Origin: Arabidopsis thaliana
Lineage: Eukaryota; Streptophyta; Magnoliopsida; Brassicales; Brassicaceae
DNA: 64,000 bases
Direction: 5' to 3'
Assembly: GCF_000001735.4 (NCBI RefSeq)
Contig: NC_003076.8
Location: 5,952,001 to 6,016,000 of the forward strand
Of the stretch, positions 1 through 11,305 are shown in pieces (position 1 is the stretch's first letter; the number at the start of each line of letters is the position of its first letter). The position numbers and the translations under genes were made by a program. The notes under the pieces were generated by a model. That model was not told the origin of the DNA. It did no database searches and saw nothing but the letters and a program-made list of their open reading frames with translations.

Positions 1-1595
1 TGATTTTCTTGTTCGTCAAGGATCTCGCGACATAATTAAGAAGCGTTTTTTGGAGGAAAAAGAACAAAGAGTTCAATAGGGCTGAGTCAAGCTTTTACTT
101 CTTTACATTCTTGCCTAGGCTCGCAGCTTAGGACTGAGTCAATAGTCCTACACTGCATTGGCAGACCGATTCCAATATTAGTTTTGTTGAACTTGTTGAT
201 CTTATATTAACCTGTTAACCAATCAGTGAACTCGAGAATGATCTCAGGGTAACTAAAATATAGTGAGATATTACCAAAACTTTTTTAAAATTATATAACT
301 TAGAAATTACCAAAACTTTTTAAATACTAAATTATATAACTTAGTCTTACTTAGTATATCTGCTTGTTTGTCAGATAACAATACTTCAAATCGTATTCCT
401 ATTGGTTTTGTGGTGTAAAGACCCTAACGTGAAGGGTTACTTAAGGGAAAACAAAAAATTGAACCGAAACAGAAAACATAGCATTTTATGAACAAAAGAC
501 AGAGCAAGTATACGTTGAATGCGAAGGTTGTTTAAGCTTCCTAATTTCCGCTATTTCCTTCCTGTTGGAGAATTAAGAAGAGATTAAACAAATCCTAATT
601 TCCGCTATTTCCTTCCTGTGATCATATTAATATATTGTATATATATATAGTACTAATCAGACAATTGAACCAAACTTAATATATCTTGTCTTACATTGGA
701 ATTTGGGTAAGGTTGATTGAGAGGAGCTATTTAAGCTAAAGGTCGGTGAGATTCGAGAAAAAGGAGAGACAAAGAGACCAATCACTTTTTGAAGAAGAAC
801 AAAAGCAATTTGCTTAAAATCTGACATGTCCTTACTGGCATTTGAGTGTCATCCACCACCTTCAATCTCCTTGTGTGTATACTAAAGTCTAAAGCTATTA
901 AAGAACCAAAAGAGAGAATCTTCATTTAGTCAAAAGCACTTCGAAAAACAAAAGCCGAAAGTAAGCGAATTACGTAATCTATGACCTGAAAGAGAAACAT
1001 ATGAATGTATTTCGATTAACAAACCCAAAAAGGGAAAGCAAAATGGGAAAACTACAAAAGAAATAGAAAACAAAGTGTGAATTGACAGGAGTTGCTTCTA
1101 AATCAAGTTAAGTATCCAAAAAAGAAACGAAAAAAAGAAAAAGAAATTATGGCTTTAACTCGAAATATGTTCAAAAACTGAAATCTTTACACTCAATACA
1201 AAAATTAAAATGCACAAAATTCTTTAACATTGATTCGATAGCACAGTTTTGAATGTGCATGCAACAACTTAGGCATCTATCATATTTTTCTCTCATTCTT
1301 AAAGTATCTTCAGTGAATATACAGTTCATATTTACTATTTTTACATGTATAAACATAAAACACAGGCTCTTTCCTATCAGATACACCTAAAATAATTTAC
1401 CTCCTACTTTTTGATTCTTTCACACTTTTTTTCTTAACATATAATAAGCCACTAATCCTGCAAATCAAACCTCTTCTTTCTTTATACACTCTCTCTCTCT
1501 TTCTCTCTTTTCACAAAGCCATCTTGAGGCAAACTCATCACCTCAGTTAAATCCTATGCATGCATTGAAACAACAGTTTTAATAAGAAAAACAAA
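1..1595. other. Intergenic, left edge to MCTP16
   Basis: No supported gene. The first 76 bases read openly on the plus strand (ending EEKEQRVQ then stop at 74-76), which could be the tail of a coding region lying left of the window, but 25 residues are too few to assign. Two short duplications occur: a 26-base segment beginning cctaatttccgc at 540 and again at 594, and an attaccaaaac...tataacttag unit repeated at about 270-344. A CT-rich tract at 1488-1510 precedes the MCTP16 start and fits a plant 5-prime UTR pyrimidine patch. Confidence 0.5.
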
Positions 1596-4500
1596 ATGGC
1601 AACAACCCGGAAACTGGTAGTAGAAGTAGTAGACGCAAAGGATCTTACACCAAAAGACGGTCATGGAACGTCAAGTCCGTACGTTGTCCTCGACTATTAC
1701 GGCCAAAGAAGACGGACACGAACCATAGTACGTGACTTAAACCCTGTTTGGAACGAGACACTCGAGTTCAGTCTCGCAAAGCGACCATCTCATCAGCTCT
1801 TTACCGATGTTCTTGAGCTCGACATGTACCATGACAAGAACTTTGGACAAACCCGGAGGAACAATTTTCTTGGTAGGATCCGACTTGGGTCCGATCAGTT
1901 TGTTGGTCAAGGAGAAGAGGCTTTGATATATTATCCTTTGGAGAAGAAGAGTTTGTTTAATCTTGTACAAGGTGAGATTGGGCTTAGGGTTTACTACGCC
2001 GATGAAAAGCCTCCTCCTTTGAAACCGACGGTAGCTCCTCTTGAGACGGTGGTGGAGGAAAAGACGGAGGAGACGAAGGCGGAAGGTCCAGACGAGTCTA
2101 AGCCACCACCAGAGACTAATGACATTCCTGCTGAAGTGAAAGAAACCGTGAAACCACCACAACCACCACCGGAGGAGAGTTCACCAGCCGAGGGTCCCAA
2201 GCCAGACGAGGAAGCCTCACCACCTTTACAAGAAAACGCTACGGTTGGTGGAGAAGAACCACCGGCGTCGGAATCAGATAAGAATGAAGCAGAGGCGAAA
2301 CCCGTGGAGGAGCCACCGCAGAATCAACCAGATGGTGAAGATATTGTGCTTGAGTCAGAAGATACAATGAGTTGGGCTTCGGCGCCGCGATCACCGTTAC
2401 CGGAAGTTATCATTTCAAGATCTGTATCCGGTTCCATACCCGAAACCAAAAACGGACCACAACCACTACGGAGAAGCGTATCGGAAACTGCAAGCTACAC
2501 ATCAGAGATCTCCGACGTATCAACGATCGAACGATCCACGTTTGATTTGGTGGAGAAGATGCATTACGTCTTCATCCGCGTCGTGAAAGCTCGGTCTTTA
2601 CCAACCTCCGGGAGTCCAGTCACAAAGATCTCACTCTCCGGCACAATGATTCAATCAAAACCGGCTAGAAAAACCTCTTGCTTCGAGTGGGATCAAACGT
2701 TCGCCTTCCTCCGTGACTCACCGGATTTATCTTCCTCTCCAATTCTGGAGATATCCGTGTGGGATTCATCGACGGGAATCGAAACCAGCCAATTCCTTGG
2801 TGGAATTTGCTTCGACGTGTCAGAGATTCCGCTCCGAGACCCGCCGGATAGTCCATTAGCGCCGCAATGGTACCGTCTCGAAGGTGGTGGAGCTCACAAC
2901 AGTGATCTAATGCTTGCCACGTGGACAGGAACTCAAGCAGACGAATCATTCCCCGACGCGTGGAAAACTGATACAGCCGGAAACGTGACCGCACGAGCGA
3001 AGGTTTACATGTCGTCGAAGCTGTGGTATCTACGCGCTACCGTGATAGAAGCACAAGACTTGTTACCGCCTCAGTTAACGGCGTTTAAGGAAGCGTCATT
3101 TCAGTTAAAAGCTCAGTTAGGTTCCCAAGTTCAGAAAACCAAATCCGCCGTTACTCGTAACGGAGCTCCGTCATGGAACGAAGATCTACTCTTCGTAGCC
3201 GCCGAACCTTTCTCCGATCAGCTTGTTTTCACGTTGGAGTATCGAACATCGAAAGGACCAGTCACCGTCGGAATGGCTCGCGTGCCACTCAGCGCAATCG
3301 AGAGACGCGTCGACGATCGCTTGGTTGCTTCGAGATGGTTAGGATTGGAAGATCCAAACGACGAGAAGAGAGGAAACAGATCTAGAGTTCACATTAGGCT
3401 TTGCTTCGACGGAGGTTATCACGTGATGGACGAGGCGGCGCACGTGTGCAGTGATTACCGACCTACGGCGAGGCAGTTATGGAAACCAGCGGTGGGAATC
3501 GTCGAGCTCGGTATAATCGGTTGCAAAAATCTATTACCGATGAAGACGGTTAACGGAAAAGGATCAACGGACGCGTACACGGTGGCGAAATACGGTTCTA
3601 AATGGGTCCGTACCCGAACCGTGTCGGATTCTTTAGATCCGAAATGGAACGAACAGTACACGTGGAAAGTATACGATCCGTGTACGGTTTTGACTATAGG
3701 AGTCTTCGATAGCTGGGGAGTATACGAAGTCGACGGTGGAAAAGAAGCCACGCGTCAAGATCTAAGAATTGGAAAAGTACGTATACGTATATCGACGCTG
3801 GAGACTGGTAAAGCGTATAGAAATACGTATCCGTTACTGATGTTAGTTAACGGCGGCGTTAAAAAATTGGGAGAGATAGAATTGGCCGTTAGATTCGTGA
3901 GAACAGCTCCACCGTTGGATTTCTTACACGTGTATACTCAACCGTTATTGCCTTTGATGCATCACATTAAACCGTTGAGTTTGTTTCAAGAAGATATGTT
4001 GAGGAACACTGCAGTGAAGATCTTGGCCGCACATTTGTCACGATCTGAGCCGCCTTTAAGGCCGGAGATAGTACGGTATATGCTCGACGCCGATACTCAT
4101 ACTTTCAGTATGCGTAAAGTCAGAGCAAATTGGCTTCGGATAGTGAATGTAGTCGCCGGAATGGTCGACGTGGTGCGGTGGGTTGATGACACCCGTTTCT
4201 GGAAGAATCCGACATCAACTTTACTAGTTCACGCACTTGTCGTGATGCTGATTTGGTTCCCGGATCTTATCGTACCGACATTAGCGTTTTACTTGTTCGT
4301 GATTGGTGCGTGGAATTATAGGTTCAGGTCACGTGCTGCTCTACCACATTTCGATCCAAGACTCTCGTTAGCTGATGCAGCTGATAGAGACGAGCTCGAC
4401 GAGGAGTTTGACGTCGTACCGAGCAACCGACCACCGGAGATGGTTCGGTTGAGGTACGATAAGCTACGAAACGTCGGAGCTAGAGTTCAAACGATTCTTG

Positions 4501-4745
4501 GTGAAGTGGCTGCGCAAGGGGAGAAGATGCAAGCTTTGGTGACGTGGCGTGACCCACGAGCGACTGGTATATTCGTGGGGCTGTGTTTCTTTGTGGCGTT
4601 GGTGTTGTATCTTGTGCCGACGAAGATGGTGGCTATGGCGTCAGGGTTTTATTACTTCCGGCATCCTATTTTCCGTGATCGGAAACCTTCTCCGGTGTTA
4701 AATTTCTTCCGGCGACTACCATCATTATCTGATCGGCTCATGTAA
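1596..4745 (+). CDS. MCTP16: Multiple C2 domain and transmembrane region protein (MCTP family)
   Basis: Single uninterrupted reading frame of 1049 residues. A first C2 domain spans about residues 6-132 (KDLTPKDGHGTSSPYV loop). A Pro/Glu-rich linker follows at about 135-260, then C2 domains at about 322-425, 475-590 and 632-760. The C-terminal plant PRT_C region starts near 800 and holds two hydrophobic segments, about 872-905 and 989-1015, likely a membrane hairpin or pair. Plant MCTPs (QUIRKY, FTIP1 relatives) anchor in the ER and bind anionic lipids through C2 domains, acting at ER-plasma membrane contacts and plasmodesmata; that role is family knowledge. Several C2 loops lack a full set of acidic calcium ligands, so some domains may bind lipid without calcium. 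The start at 1596 is the first ATG after the CT-rich leader and leads directly into C2A. The MCTP16 name is from remembered gene order; family assignment is firm. Confidence 0.93.
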   Translation: MATTRKLVVEVVDAKDLTPKDGHGTSSPYVVLDYYGQRRRTRTIVRDLNPVWNETLEFSLAKRPSHQLFTDVLELDMYHDKNFGQTRRNNFLGRIRLGSDQFVGQGEEALIYYPLEKKSLFNLVQGEIGLRVYYADEKPPPLKPTVAPLETVVEEKTEETKAEGPDESKPPPETNDIPAEVKETVKPPQPPPEESSPAEGPKPDEEASPPLQENATVGGEEPPASESDKNEAEAKPVEEPPQNQPDGEDIVLESEDTMSWASAPRSPLPEVIISRSVSGSIPETKNGPQPLRRSVSETASYTSEISDVSTIERSTFDLVEKMHYVFIRVVKARSLPTSGSPVTKISLSGTMIQSKPARKTSCFEWDQTFAFLRDSPDLSSSPILEISVWDSSTGIETSQFLGGICFDVSEIPLRDPPDSPLAPQWYRLEGGGAHNSDLMLATWTGTQADESFPDAWKTDTAGNVTARAKVYMSSKLWYLRATVIEAQDLLPPQLTAFKEASFQLKAQLGSQVQKTKSAVTRNGAPSWNEDLLFVAAEPFSDQLVFTLEYRTSKGPVTVGMARVPLSAIERRVDDRLVASRWLGLEDPNDEKRGNRSRVHIRLCFDGGYHVMDEAAHVCSDYRPTARQLWKPAVGIVELGIIGCKNLLPMKTVNGKGSTDAYTVAKYGSKWVRTRTVSDSLDPKWNEQYTWKVYDPCTVLTIGVFDSWGVYEVDGGKEATRQDLRIGKVRIRISTLETGKAYRNTYPLLMLVNGGVKKLGEIELAVRFVRTAPPLDFLHVYTQPLLPLMHHIKPLSLFQEDMLRNTAVKILAAHLSRSEPPLRPEIVRYMLDADTHTFSMRKVRANWLRIVNVVAGMVDVVRWVDDTRFWKNPTSTLLVHALVVMLIWFPDLIVPTLAFYLFVIGAWNYRFRSRAALPHFDPRLSLADAADRDELDEEFDVVPSNRPPEMVRLRYDKLRNVGARVQTILGEVAAQGEKMQALVTWRDPRATGIFVGLCFFVALVLYLVPTKMVAMASGFYYFRHPIFRDRKPSPVLNFFRRLPSLSDRLM

Positions 4746-5329
4746 TATTGTTTTTTTTTTTGGAGGGGATGTATATATAGTTTGGGTCGTTTAACCTTGT
4801 TGGGCCTTATTGGGTTATAATGGGCCACTAAATGGATTTTTATATGATTTCCTATTATAGGTGCTGTGTTTGACCATGTCTAAAACAAAGAAGTGTTTGG
4901 TATGACAAAATTGATGAACCTACTTTTTGAGCAGAGTGGTAAATGTGCGGAAATAAGCACACAAGGAAATCGTTGTTGGTGACTAACAAAAGGAGTTATC
5001 CACTGCCCAAGCATTACCAACTACCACCAACCAAACTCAATTTGGAAATTTCAAAGGTCCATTAGTCAAAGCAGCATTAAGTCATTCAGTAATCAACAAA
5101 TATATTCATATGAAACCCAAAATAAAATAAAATAAACACTTTTCAAGAAAAAAATAAAATACTGAGTACTAAACTGGAAACCCTTTATAAGCAAAAAGAC
5201 CAAAAGTTAAAAGTTAATTAAGATTTGGTTTAAGGCGCTTTGCTTTATTAGAGAGGAAGGAACGAACCATCATAGAAATCTCTCCTTCGTTCAAGTTTTT
5301 CTCTACTGTGTTGGTTGAGCAATCGAGTG
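4746..5329. other. Intergenic MCTP16-TRP1
   Basis: No gene. Two TGGGCC-type motifs lie near 4800-4826 just past the MCTP16 stop, a common plant promoter motif (Site II) but here probably 3-prime sequence. The rest is AT-rich and should contain the TRP1 promoter and leader. Confidence 0.5.
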
Positions 5330-7681
5330 ATGGTTATTGCGGTGGCGACGACGAGCTCCATTGTTTCCGGAATCAAGCTTTCAGGGATCTTAACTTCGTT
5401 CAACGCCGTAGATGATGCGTCCAGTAGTTGCGGAAGAAGCAACTTGACCGGAGTTAGAATTTTTCCGACATTGAGTCGGCGACGATTCTCATCGATCGGA
5501 GCTGTTTCCCCAATTCGTGGGGATGCTCAATCTTCCTTTAGTCGCAGGTAAAGCCTCGATTTTTGGGTTTAGGTGTCTGCTTATTAGAGTAAAAACACAT
5601 CCTTTGAAATTGTTTGTGGTCATTTGATTGTGCTCTTGATCCATTGAATTGCTGCAGCTCTTTCGCTTGCTCTCAGAATCTCGGTTTGAGCGGTGGATTT
5701 AGTGCAGCTGAAGCTCTGCCACCTGCTTGTGCAAATGCTAGCCCTTCTTCCATTAAATCTTTCAACCAGGTGACTCTTCATTTCTATTTTCAGGATAAGT
5801 TTGTGGTTTGATGATCCCTTGTTTCTAAGTCTCTTGATTTGTGAACAATTCAGGGTTTTTATATATCTGTATCTGTATTTCTGAGTTGGGTTGAGTTATT
5901 GGCTTCATGCTGACTAAACATGTTTGGCCCTGTGTGTTCTTCGAATTTCATTTTAATTGCTTGATGGGTTTTATTGACTTGAGTAAAAGTGTACTACTTT
6001 ATAGGTTTTAAAAGAGTTTTACTTTTGGTGATTTTCCAATGGCTTTGAAGAGAGAGATTTAAATCATGGGGTTACTATGTTCTCATACTGCGTTTGCTCT
6101 GTTCTGTTGTTTTTCTTTCAGTTGATTGAAACCTTGATTGATCGGGTTGATCTATCTGAAACTGAGGCTGAATCATCTCTTGAGTTTTTGCTGAATGAGG
6201 CAAACGAGGCGCTGATCAGTGCCTTTCTAGTTCTTCTGAGAGCTAAAGGAGAGACATACGAAGAGGTAAGTATCCATTAAGTCAATCTAGGCTTATAATA
6301 AAAAAGTATACATAATCCTATATTACTGCACTTCAATAAGTTAACTCAACGTTCACTTTAATTCGGATATTGGGTAGATTGTGGGGTTAGCTAGGGCAAT
6401 GATGAAGCATGCCAGGAAAGTGGAAGGATTAGTTGATGCTGTGGACATAGTTGGAACAGGTGGTGATGGAGCAAACACAGTCAATATATCAACTGGATCT
6501 TCAATACTTGCTGCAGCTTGTGGTGCAAAAGTAGCAAAGGTATAACGAATGAGAAAATCCTTAAAAGAAACGATATATTTAAATTTTGACTATCTGCATT
6601 AATGCTAAATGATCTTCGTCTGGTCGTCTAACTAATGGATACTTATTTTGCAGCAAGGGAATCGTTCAAGTTCTTCTGCTTGTGGAAGTGCTGATGTACT
6701 AGAGGCACTAGGAGTGGTTCTGGACTTGGGACCAGAGGGCATTAAAAGATGTGTTGAAGAAGGGGGGATCGGTTTTATGATGTCACCAATGTATCATCCA
6801 GCTATGAAGATCGTTGGTCCTGTTCGGAAAAAGCTTAAAATTAAAACTGTTTTTAACATATTGGGACCTATGCTTAATCCTGCTAGAGTTTCTTATGCTG
6901 TCGTTGGTGTATACCACAAAGATCTGGTACATTTACTTATTGCTGAAATTAGTTTGTTCATCAACAAAAACAAGACATTTACTTACCATTTGCTTGTGTG
7001 GTTTCATAGGTTGTTAAGATGGCAAAGGCACTGCAACGATTTGGAATGAAAAGAGCACTGGTGGTTCATTCATGTGGTCTAGACGAAATGAGTCCGTTAG
7101 GTAAGATTATCTCTTCCCAAAATTGATTACTTTTATTATTGAACAATTATTAACCAATCATGGCTTAACGAAAAACAGGAGGAGGACTAGTTTATGATGT
7201 AACTCCGGAAAAGATCGAAGAATTCTCATTCGACCCATGTAATGTTTCCTCTAGCTTTTTATCCCTTCTCTAAAATGAATATTGCAGATGCAGCTTAATG
7301 AAATTGAAGCTTATTTCTTTTTGACAGTGGACTTTGGTATTCCTCGTTGTACTCTTGAGGATTTGCGAGGTGGAGGTCCAGACTACAATGCGGATGTGCT
7401 AAGACGTGTGCTTTCAGGGGAAAGTGGAGCAATTGCGGATTCATTGGTATGTTTTGATTTGCCGATTCAACATTCTCTGAACTTCTGCAATTTGTTCATC
7501 CTTTTTTTTCAAAATCTTGTTTCAGATCCTAAACGCAGCTGCAGCTCTTCTGGTTAGCAACCGAGTTCAAACGCTAGCTGAAGGAGTAACCGTGGCACGT
7601 GAAGTACAATCGTCTGGGAAAGCTATCAAGACGCTTGATTCTTGGATAAACATCTCAAACTTAGCTCAGAAATCTCAGTGA
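5330..7681 (+). CDS. TRP1: Anthranilate phosphoribosyltransferase, plastidial
   Basis: Nine coding exons: 5330-5547, 5658-5769, 6122-6265, 6378-6539, 6654-6926, 7010-7100, 7179-7238, 7328-7446, 7526-7681; together 444 residues, the length known for Arabidopsis TRP1/PAT1. It transfers phosphoribosyl from PRPP to anthranilate, the second committed step of tryptophan synthesis in the chloroplast. The first about 90 residues are Ser/Arg-rich and poor in acids, a transit peptide. The diagnostic glycine-rich loop GTGGDGANT begins at residue 184, and [13 protein letters not shown] (about 212-224) is the substrate-binding segment. An in-frame TTG at 5315 extends the frame upstream, but the ATG at 5330 is the plausible start. 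All nine exons stay in phase and all junctions are GT-AG. It converges on VDD, whose stop codon lies 390 bp away. Confidence 0.97.
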
Positions 7682-8070
7682 CCAGAAGAGGCTTATGATA
7701 TTGTTGTATTCAACGGATCACCTTTGCAAGCAATTGTAGATGAAGATGGAGGCAATGTGCCAAAGGAAGAAGCTGGAGTTATTTGTAACTTAAGTTTTCT
7801 TTGTCAAACAATAAAGAGAAGAGACCGGAGCGAGCTCTATACACATTCATCATGTAAACACTACAACAATAATCTTTAATAAAATGAATAAATCTGTTTT
7901 ACTCAAACGGAGTTCAGATTCATCATTGGGATACAAATCAAACCTAAGTAGTAAGTAGAAAAACAAAATTATAAAATTAGTCCTAACATTGAATCACAGA
8001 CCATAATCTTGTTCCGAAGTTCTTCACTAATTCTGCAACTACACCTAAAATATCATCATCGTCATGGTGT
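7682..8070. other. Convergent 3-prime spacer TRP1/VDD
   Basis: Contains only the two 3-prime UTRs; an AATAAA-like run (caataaagag near 7810) is a candidate TRP1 polyadenylation signal. No other feature seen. Confidence 0.5.
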
Positions 8071-9473
8071 CTATTCTTTGGAGACTTTCACACGCATCTC
8101 TGTCGGTTTGATGAGCTTGAACGTACAAACATCTCCGACCAGTAAACCTAACTCCTTGGCCAAACGACTCCATCCACCAGAGAATCTTGATTGTACATCA
8201 GTGACCACATATGTAACATCCCATGACTTCTTTCCTCTCGGATAATGAATCTTGAACATCGTTGTCTCAGTTGGCATATGCATATCCACAAATTTCTTTG
8301 GGATCCCCTGAATCACAGATTTTCATTAGATTAATACACACTTTTATACATAGCCATTTCGACAGTGTGTCACTGGTCTTGTCTTGCTTAATCTTACCAA
8401 GAACAGAAGGTGTGATTTCTTTATGGTGAGCTTGAATTCTGGAATAAGAGATGAAGTACCGGCTTCAGAGTCGTTACTAACAGTTTCCACCTTCTTCTTC
8501 TTACTCGTCTTGGATTTTTCGGTTTTATCGGCTTCCTTCTTTCTCAAGTTAAGCTCCTGTTTCTGCGTCAATCTCCCACTTGTAGATTCAGCTGTTTTGT
8601 GACAAGGATGGCTCGATTCAGACCAAGACTCTATCTCTTCTTCCTTCTTCACATCTTTGTAGATGCTCTTCCTCTCTTCTCTCTTGTTCCGACCTGTTTG
8701 CATCAAAATCAACCACAGAAGTAACTAATGACTGTATTCTTCTTCTTCTTCTTCTTAAGCATAAAGAAAGCAATAACATAGATGATGAACACTTACCGGA
8801 ACTAGAAGTAATGGTTTTTCTTGGTCTAAGCATCTCCGTACCATCTGCCTCGAATATGGTTACATTAAAGCACATATTTGCCTCATGAGTGAAAGTAAGA
8901 TACTCGTTTTCACCCAAACCGTTGTCATTCACAAACTGGTTCCATCCACGATCTTCCATGTAGTGAAAATTTGGGTTCTTGGAGATTTTAACTTGCCATG
9001 ACCTTCCCCATGGTACTCTTAAGACCATCTTAAACGATGAAGACTTGTCGGAGATGCTTCTTATCAAGTGATGAGGAATCATTCTCTTCAGAGAGGCAAC
9101 AAAATCAAGAAATATGGAACATCAGGAAATGGTAAAATGAAGTCACATTCCTCAATTTCAGTGATAAGTACAGTAAATAAAAGTTTACTGATCGATGTAC
9201 AGTCAAAATCCATTTGGTCCGATCCGATCATTTCACACATCAAAACTTAGTTAAGACCAAGAACAGACAGATCTAAGTTCAGGACACTACAAGAGACACA
9301 CTGAAGAACCAATAGATTCGATCTTTAATTTAAGAAAAAAGGCTAATAAGAAAATAAGTGATAAGGCTTACCATCATTTCAGTCGAATGATCTTCCCTTC
9401 GAAGAATCTTGAAGAATGCTGGATTATCTCTTTCTTCCATAATCTGACCAAAAAAAGCTTTGTTTTTCACCAT
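8071..9473 (-). CDS. VDD: B3-domain (REM family) transcription factor VERDANDI
   Basis: Four exons on the minus strand, from 5-prime to 3-prime: 9473-9372, 9085-8797, 8693-8398, 8307-8071; 307 residues. Two B3 DNA-binding domains flank a Lys/Glu-rich, probably nuclear-localising linker (about 130-205): the first at about residues 17-120 (FFKILR ... WNQFVNDNGL ... EYLTFTHE), the second at about 205-305 (FLGIPKKFVDMHM ... GWSRLAKELGL ... DVCTFKLI). VDD is known as a direct target of the SEEDSTICK-SEPALLATA3 MADS complex and sets antipodal and synergid identity in the female gametophyte. The start at 9473 was chosen because it begins MVKNKAFFGQIM, matching the paralogue at 33467. Intron positions and phases are identical to those of that paralogue. 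Confidence 0.94.
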
Positions 9474-10697
9474 CTCTGCTTCTCTCCTTCGATATGATCT
9501 TTCTTCAAAACCTCTCAGTCTTAACTCTTTAATCCTCTTCACTCTATCTCCTCAGTCACTCACTCGCATCTTCTCTTTTCAACTTTTCTATCTCACTCAC
9601 TCGCTACTTCTCTTTCTCTCTCTCTGGTTGTGGGCAAAGAATGGGTAAAAAGAGAGGTCTCTTAAAACTTTAATTTCTAAAAACAGCCAAAGTGTTTTAT
9701 TTTTCTGCATTAACTTTGAAATTAATTTTACTTGTGGTTAGTTGGAAAAGATTCCCATGAATCATTAAACTTTTGTGATTCGTAATTTGATATCGTAATG
9801 ATACACAGAAACAGCAATATGCTCGTGACTTCCCAGACACGTAAAAAGCAGAGCAAATTCCTATTTTTAGTAACTGAATTCTAAAAAGACAGCGTCATAT
9901 TTCCATATTTTTTTTTTTGGTTGCATAAACTATTAATTAACTTATACTGTACTAAAATACATTCACGGCAAATTTTGGTTAATCACCCATTTGAAAACCT
10001 CATTCCTAATATTTACTAGCTAGTCTGTAGAATGTAGACTTGTGTCCAGCACATACCCCTATTAACTTTATACAAGCTACATGTTTGAAAACTTAGCTAA
10101 AAAAATAAAAATACTACAGACTATACATGTTTTTTTTTGGGATCAAACTATAGAATATACATTAGTACTCTAAAATACCAAAAGAAACATGCATATATGT
10201 ATATTCAGCGTAACAGATACGTATCAATAAATCATTGAAGAAAGGGATCGGATCCAGTCCACATCAACCCTAACTAGTGCGTGTCTCTATAGTTTTCCTT
10301 TTTGGGCAATGTATACTTGTCTTTATTATTTGGAAGGAGAAAGCAATGTTATTTATAGAATAAAATACAAACAGAAGTTTGGAATTCAAAAGTAAATTTC
10401 TTTTCCTTTTTGCTTGACAATATCTTGAAAACTATAATCAAATGTCACTGGAGACATCAACTAAATGTAACCCCCACACTATACGTAAGAGCCAGCCACT
10501 GATAAATTGTGTAAGTTAAAAGTGGTCATTTGTTATTTGTTTCCGTCTAATTCAGAGTAGCAAACAAATACTAAAACCGGATCTGAAATTCTCGGTTAGA
10601 GTAACAAGAATCCCGAACCGGGGGTAGTGCATCAAAAGGCAAAAATTGGAAATAAGCAGGTAAAACAAAAAGATATCCGGAATAAAGTTCGGGGGAT
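9474..10697. other. Intergenic upstream of VDD
   Basis: CT-rich leader of VDD at about 9535-9625, then AT-rich promoter sequence. No gene or repeat array seen apart from the MADS-like decamer listed separately. The final stretch, about 10560-10690, is 3-prime flank of the tRNA gene and includes an A-run at about 10668-10672 that reads as a T-run terminator on the minus strand. Confidence 0.5.
9861..9870. promoter_or_regulatory. Candidate MADS-box (CArG-like) site upstream of VDD
   Basis: The decamer ctatttttag fits the C(A/T)8G type of MADS-domain site and lies about 390 bp upstream of the VDD start. VDD is a known MADS-complex target, so this is a reasonable candidate; whether it is one of the proven sites cannot be told from sequence. 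Confidence 0.35.
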
Positions 10698-10769
10698 TGA
10701 ACCCGACGTGAATCGAACACGCAACCTTCTGATCTGGAGTCAGACGCGCTACCATTGCGCCACGGATCC
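10698..10769 (-). tRNA. tRNA-Trp (CCA)
   Basis: 72 bases folding as a full cloverleaf on the minus strand: acceptor stem GGATCCG/CGGGTTC with G-T wobbles, D stem GCGC/GCGC, anticodon stem TCTGA/TCAGA with loop CTCCAGA (anticodon CCA), T stem GCGTG/CACGT with loop TTCGATT, discriminator A. No intron; the CCA tail is not encoded. A short T-run terminator lies about 25 bases downstream. It sits 263 bp downstream of SAUR19 on the same strand and is copied at 13971 and 32377. Confidence 0.96.
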
Positions 10770-11032
10770 GGATGTTAGATGTTCCACTTAATTGTTTTTA
10801 ATCAACATGAAACTATAATTAGAGTAGTTTTTTGATTGATGAATTTGGTGTCGTCTTTCTTTTTCAATGAGCGATCAAAAATGTATTGACATGAAGTTTG
10901 TATATAACATTAATTTTGTATTTCACTTTCTACACTTTTAGAACAACTCTTTCAAGAAGAAAGAGAAAAAAGCTCATGTATTTACAATGAATAAGTCTAT
11001 TTCTAACTGAAGGAAAAAATGTTGGATCATCT

Positions 11033-11305
11033 TCATTGGAGCCGAGAAGTCACATTGATGAAAGTATCTTCGGGACAAGGGATCGTTAAGCCACCCATCG
11101 GATGAGCAAACCCAAACTCTTCTTCGGATTTACTGAGCAGAGCTTGAAATGACGGTTGGCTCAAGTATGAGAGCGGCACCAAATATCTCTTCTTCTGGCT
11201 CTCTCCTACGTACACCGCAAGAAACCCTTTTGGTGCCGCAGATCCTGCTGCGGTGGAGCGGCTTAGAATCTTCTTTGCTCCCAATAGACTTCTCACGAAA
11301 GCCAT
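11033..11305 (-). CDS. SAUR19: SAUR auxin-responsive small protein (SAUR19 clade)
   Basis: Intronless 90-residue SAUR protein: short basic N-terminus ([13 protein letters not shown]), then the conserved core [40 protein letters not shown] and [16 protein letters not shown]19-clade proteins inhibit PP2C.D phosphatases, activating plasma-membrane H+-ATPases and promoting auxin-induced cell expansion (family knowledge). Unlike its five siblings it reads FGFAHPMGG instead of [14 protein letters not shown] box lies at about 11427-11438 (minus), and the shared promoter block reads tgtctt where SAUR20 and SAUR22 have the auxin-response core TGTCTC. The 3-prime UTR (about 10979-11008) holds a gttagaaataga...ttgtaaata motif resembling the SAUR DST mRNA-instability element. 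First of six near-identical cluster members. Confidence 0.95.
   Translation of the reverse strand: MAFVRSLLGAKKILSRSTAAGSAAPKGFLAVYVGESQKKRYLVPLSYLSQPSFQALLSKSEEEFGFAHPMGGLTIPCPEDTFINVTSRLQ

Noticed and set aside
2-76. Short open tail at the left edge.
   Set aside because: Only 25 codons are visible and no family can be assigned, so it is mentioned only in the region note.
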